A DNA stretch of 64,000 bases from Engraulis encrasicolus (lineage: Eukaryota > Chordata > Actinopteri > Clupeiformes > Engraulidae): contig NC_085878.1 of the NCBI RefSeq assembly GCF_034702125.1, positions 21,848,002-21,912,001 of the forward strand. Reading direction: 5' to 3'. Shown piece after piece: positions 34,161 to 64,000 of this stretch (positions are counted from its first letter, which is position 1; each line of letters opens with the position of its first letter). The position numbers were made by a program, and so were the translations under genes. The notes under the pieces are model-generated. The model was given only the letters and a program-made list of their open reading frames with translations, did no database searches and was not told the origin of the DNA.

Positions 34161-35596
34161 ATTGTATAAGTCAACATATGTGTACGTGTATCTACGGCCT
34201 GGATAGGACACAACATATTTATATTTGGTAGTTGTAGCATCAGTAGGAACTGTGTGGCTGGTATATGTAGATTTTTTAAAAAATTGAATCTAGAATGTAG
34301 AATTGGTTGTAAAGTAAAAATTGAGATTCAGAGAATAAATTGCCGAGGATGGGGATCTTCATTCCTAAATTTAGACTTCATCCTCTCAGTCACAGTCTGT
34401 ACGCGTGACGTCAGAGGATTTGACCGTGTCTTTCATACACAATCTGAGGTTTAAGCATAAAGGTTGTGAGGGTGTGTAGAATGGTGGGAATGATGGTCTC
34501 CATGTCTGTTACGCAATTCAGAAAATACTGTTAGGCCTACATGAAAAGTCTGTTGATTCAGTAGGCTACATTGGTGGCTGGAATAGTGGATAGAGAAAGA
34601 CAATACTGTGGGCAGTAGCTCACAATATGAGTAGCTCATACAGTTTCTTTCTTTTTCTTTTTTTTTACAGTGGTTATTATATGTCCTTTTTCTTTACCTA
34701 CCTTTTTTTTATTATTTTATGGCAGGCATGGCAGGTGAGTGCCCTACCGGTTGGCCATGGCAGGGCCCATTTTATTTTATTGTACTCTATTTTTATTTTC
34801 CTTGTCTTATAATTTTTTTCTCTTCCCCATTATCTAATTAAATTGTAAAGCACATTGTGAATGCACTGACAAAAAAACTTACTACTTTCTTCTTTTAATC
34901 AACTTAATTAGTGGTATGCACTGTATTTTTAATAATAGCATCTTTGGTTTTGCTGTTTCTTGTGAGAAATGAACATGTCTCTAGTTGTAGCAGGGCTTCC
35001 TCCTAACCCCCCACAATGCACACAGGGTTGATCAGAGGCTGTGTGCACTGTACACACCTTGCTTTGACCACTGAGTTCATCAATGCGCCATACAGCCAGG
35101 GCTGTGTTCTCATCCGTCAGCCTTGTTATGTGGGGCTGGCCCGTTTCATGTGTGCGTCCATTATATCAAAAGGTTCTCAGTAAATAAGTCAAGAAGCTCA
35201 AGGTGTTTCCATGGCACATAATACAGGATCCAGGATCCAGCAGGGCAATCAACAGGGCTTAGTGTAGCTAATCAAACAAGCTGTGATGGCTGGTGTGATG
35301 TATTAGTTGAAGTGGACCTCACTCAAAGCAGGGGATTTAAAGGCCAGCTTCATAATGTTTACATTGGATGAATTTTTTTCTCTCTACCATTTCCCGATTA
35401 TGATGCATGTGGTTAAACTATGGCCTACCTTGTCTTTTTTATTTTGTTTTGTTGTTGTTCAAAAAAATGCTGATAAAGAAAATATGCCATGTTAGCTGGT
35501 CATTTGTTGCTCATCCTGCCTTTTTTGTCTTCCCTTGATATCATTCCCGACATCTCTCTTTCAGTCGGCCTACTAGGTCCACCTGGGAAGACTATC

Positions 35597-35600
<4 letters not shown>

Positions 35601-35639
<39 letters not shown>
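35601..35639. repeat. GT dinucleotide microsatellite
   Basis: A perfect GT run lies in the intergenic spacer. Confidence 0.97.
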
Positions 35640-35642
<3 letters not shown>

Positions 35643-37090
35643 CACGTGCACCCACCCGTGCTGCATATGCATGTGTCTGTGTGTGTGAAATACAAAGGCT
35701 CTGGACACTTATCATTGATGCTTGGGTAAAATATCCAGTATCCTACAGGTAAACATCCAGCAACTCAGTGGGCTTTTTTTTTTGTGCTTCGAATGCATTA
35801 CAGATGCAGATAACATGCAGATACCTGCCTACTTATTATGCAGATACCATACAGATACCTGCCTAATTATTTTGGATGTTGTTTGAAGACTGACAATAGG
35901 CACATGGCTGAATGATATGTATGCTCGTGATTGTTCCCTAAAAGACATTTTTAGAGCAAATAGCATGTTCTGCTATTTACTGTACTAAGTCTGTGGAACA
36001 CTATGTATGTATTTATCAATTAATTTATTTAGATGCCCTGTCATGTAATCATTCTCAGGGACGCATCCAGAAACCTTGGATCCAGAAACCTTACTAAAAC
36101 TATTAGCTCTCAAAGGGCCTTCAATCAGTGGCAGACGGCCCTTAGGCGCAGAGGCGACTCTAGGGTCAGCTGGGGCTCCAAGCAAAAATTCAAAGGAATG
36201 AACATTTCAAACGAAATGGTCACTACTATAGTAAAATGTGAGCTGTTATCCACCATCTACCGTAGGAGCTTGGGGGGGGGGTGCAAGCAGCTGCCCGCCA
36301 AGCCTAGTGGCAAGAAACGCCTCTGCTTAGGCCTTAATTACATCAGAGGATTTTTTTTCTGAGCCCATTACATATTTTGATACGTTTTTTTTTTTCTTTT
36401 TTTTTCAATCTTTTTTAAATTTTTGTTTGATCCTGTTTTCACAGCATGTGGATGAAGAAAAAAATCACCATTGTGTTAGGGAGCTCAACCTCTGTTTGCA
36501 TGTAAACACAAGGCCCAAATGCATGTGTTTGCAAACCGAGCCTTAGAGTCGCCCAAAATTCCCACTACCTTTCCCCATCCTACCCATCCTAACTTCCTAC
36601 CTTGTTTCTTCTACCAGTGCTCTTATTTCACAAAGGAGTCCAGTTAGGCCTACAGTACACCCTAATGACTATACTGATTGCAAAACCTTTCAGTGCATTT
36701 GTGATGCATTTATTAAAACAGTATGTATTTTATGCATACATCATCAAGAAATGACTGTGTATTTATGATATATTCAGCATGCCGTTACATTTTTGAAACT
36801 TATTTTGAAACATGGAAGACTATTTTGTTTTCACCTTTTTTTGCAGAAGGCCTTCCCATTCCATTTTTGATTCATTTTGTAATGGGGAAGCACAAGTTGT
36901 TGTATAGTGCATACTTATGGTGAATCAATGATAACATTATAGATAAATGGAAACAAACATAGTTCAGATGAAGAGGAGTGTTTCAATTAAGCACTGATAT
37001 TCATTATACAAACTTCTCAAACCTCTGCACATCTGTAGGCTATTGATTGAGGATTAAGAATGACAAGACAGGAGTATGCATCCAAGCTAT

Positions 37091-37096
37091 TTTATT
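37091..37096 (-). terminator. Poly(A) signal of gene B
   Basis: The minus strand reads AATAAA here, about 118 bp after the stop codon at 37214. This gives a short 3' UTR of roughly 140 bp. No earlier canonical hexamer lies between the stop and this site. Confidence 0.7.
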
Positions 37097-37213
37097 CATA
37101 TTGGATTAGAAAGGATACAAAAGCAGGTCCTAAAAACTACAGTCAATGGGTGACATAAATAGATGAAGTAATTTGTTATAAAATTGCATCCAGCACGGAT
37201 GTCTTAAAGCCTT

Positions 37214-62904
<25,691 letters not shown>

Positions 62905-63357
62905 CTGTAAATACAAGTATTAAAAAATAACAAAATATTAGAGCTCCTCTATACATGTTAGCCTACATCAAATGACCCCGGTTCTTTCAAATAGTACTCA
63001 GACAACAACAAGGTAAATCTGAAACACACACAAATAATTTCAGAAGGAACTGTAAAAGAAGTTAAAAAAAGGAAATAAAAGATAGAGCGGAAACATTTTA
63101 AACACATTCCGGAACAAATGTAGAAGTCAACCAAGAACAGGACGTGAAGAAATTTGACCTCCAAGTACCATAAGCTGCTGTACAATTTAACCTAAATGAA
63201 CAACTGAAACAACAGCATCGGATGAATAATAAAGGTTGAAAAGTTGTTATGGATGAAAGTTGGGAACAAGCGTCTTTTTATGTAATGGAAGGAAAATGAA
63301 AAATAAGATGGAAGAAGGGAGAAGTTCCTTCATGCAAAGAGGTACACTGACAGACAG

Positions 63358-63449
<92 letters not shown>

Positions 63450-64000
63450 GCGCGTGTGCGCGTGTGCGTGTGTGCGTGGTGTGCATGTGTGGGAGGAGGT
63501 TGGTTTAAGAACAACACTGTGATGACAAAAAAAGATGAAGTCCTCTATGGACTTCTAATGAACAAGACTGACGAAAGCTGAACAGATGTTTTGTGATAAT
63601 CAAAGCATGGAGGAAAGTGGATGCTGTATAAGGCATGGAAATGACAACATACGTGTATGACAAATGAGGTCACAGAATCACCACAAGGACTGGCCAAGGT
63701 GGTTATTTATGAAGAAGATGAAGGGCAGAAGAGGGAAGTGAACCTCACATGGATATGCAAATGTAAGAAGATTATGAAGAGAGGAAGTCAGGCGAAAATA
63801 ACTGTAACTTATGACAGGGAAAGATTAGAGATTGCCCGCTGTCACTCAAGAAAGATGCAAGAAAGATGAAACCTGTGAACACAGGCTATATGTAGAATGA
63901 TGTTCAAGTAATGAACTAAATTAACATAAGAATAAGTAAGGGAGTACTTACGACATCAGTAAGTAATAAGCAAGTAAGTAAATAACTAAGTACGTACGTA
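62905..64000. other. Gene B intron within VWD2, continuing past the window
   Basis: It contains a long TG repeat with CG-rich end (63359-63477) and imperfect AAGT-type repeats at 63895-64000. The exon expected next, the start of VWD2, was searched for on the minus strand and is not here. In gene A the equivalent intron is only about 240 bp. Confidence 0.75.

Noticed and set aside
35560..35610. Collagen-like GLLGPPGKT on the plus strand after a possible ttcag acceptor
   Set aside because: Only two or three Gly-X-Y triplets, running straight into a GT microsatellite. No neighbouring exons, so probably chance.

Overview
The window is ray-finned fish genomic DNA. The evidence is two vertebrate secreted gel-forming mucins with short GT-AG introns, dense CA/GT microsatellites, and fish-type tRNA-like SINEs, LINE 3' tails and hAT and Harbinger-type MITEs. 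No bacterial, viral or RNA genes were seen. The species cannot be named from the sequence.

All recognised coding sequence is on the minus strand, in two tandem head-to-tail genes. Gene A (1..32794) starts at a signal-peptide exon about 70 bp below a TATA box. I traced 43 exons whose splice phases all agree. They encode 6,132 residues: D1, D2 and D3 assemblies (VWD-C8-TIL), a 12.5-kb Thr/Ser/Pro repeat exon, a D4 assembly and VWC modules. The terminal cystine knot lies to the left of the window. Gene B (37214 to beyond 64000) is the upstream neighbour. Its signal peptide, D1 and the start of D2 lie to the right of the window. The 37 exons present encode 4,342 residues: the rest of D2, D3, an 8.2-kb exon alternating 18 CysD (WxxW) domains with Thr/Pro linkers, D4, VWC modules and a complete C-terminal cystine knot with stop codon and poly(A) signal. 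About 4.3 kb of repeat-rich DNA separates the genes.

Both genes belong to the MUC2/MUC5AC/MUC5B class. The D assemblies should drive multimerisation through CGLCG motifs, the central exons carry dense O-glycans, and the C terminus dimerises. The two genes differ sharply. Gene B has a GDPH autocleavage motif in VWD4 and many CysD domains. Gene A has GGSH at that site, no CysD, and lacks one VWC exon that gene B keeps. The order GDPH-type then GGSH-type in the direction of transcription resembles the mammalian MUC5AC-MUC5B order.

The most notable signals are the homogenised CysD array, the Thr-rich megasatellite exon with three unit lengths, short tracts of near-perfect identity between the two genes that suggest gene conversion, and several transposon insertions with clear target-site duplications, one of them nested in a SINE.
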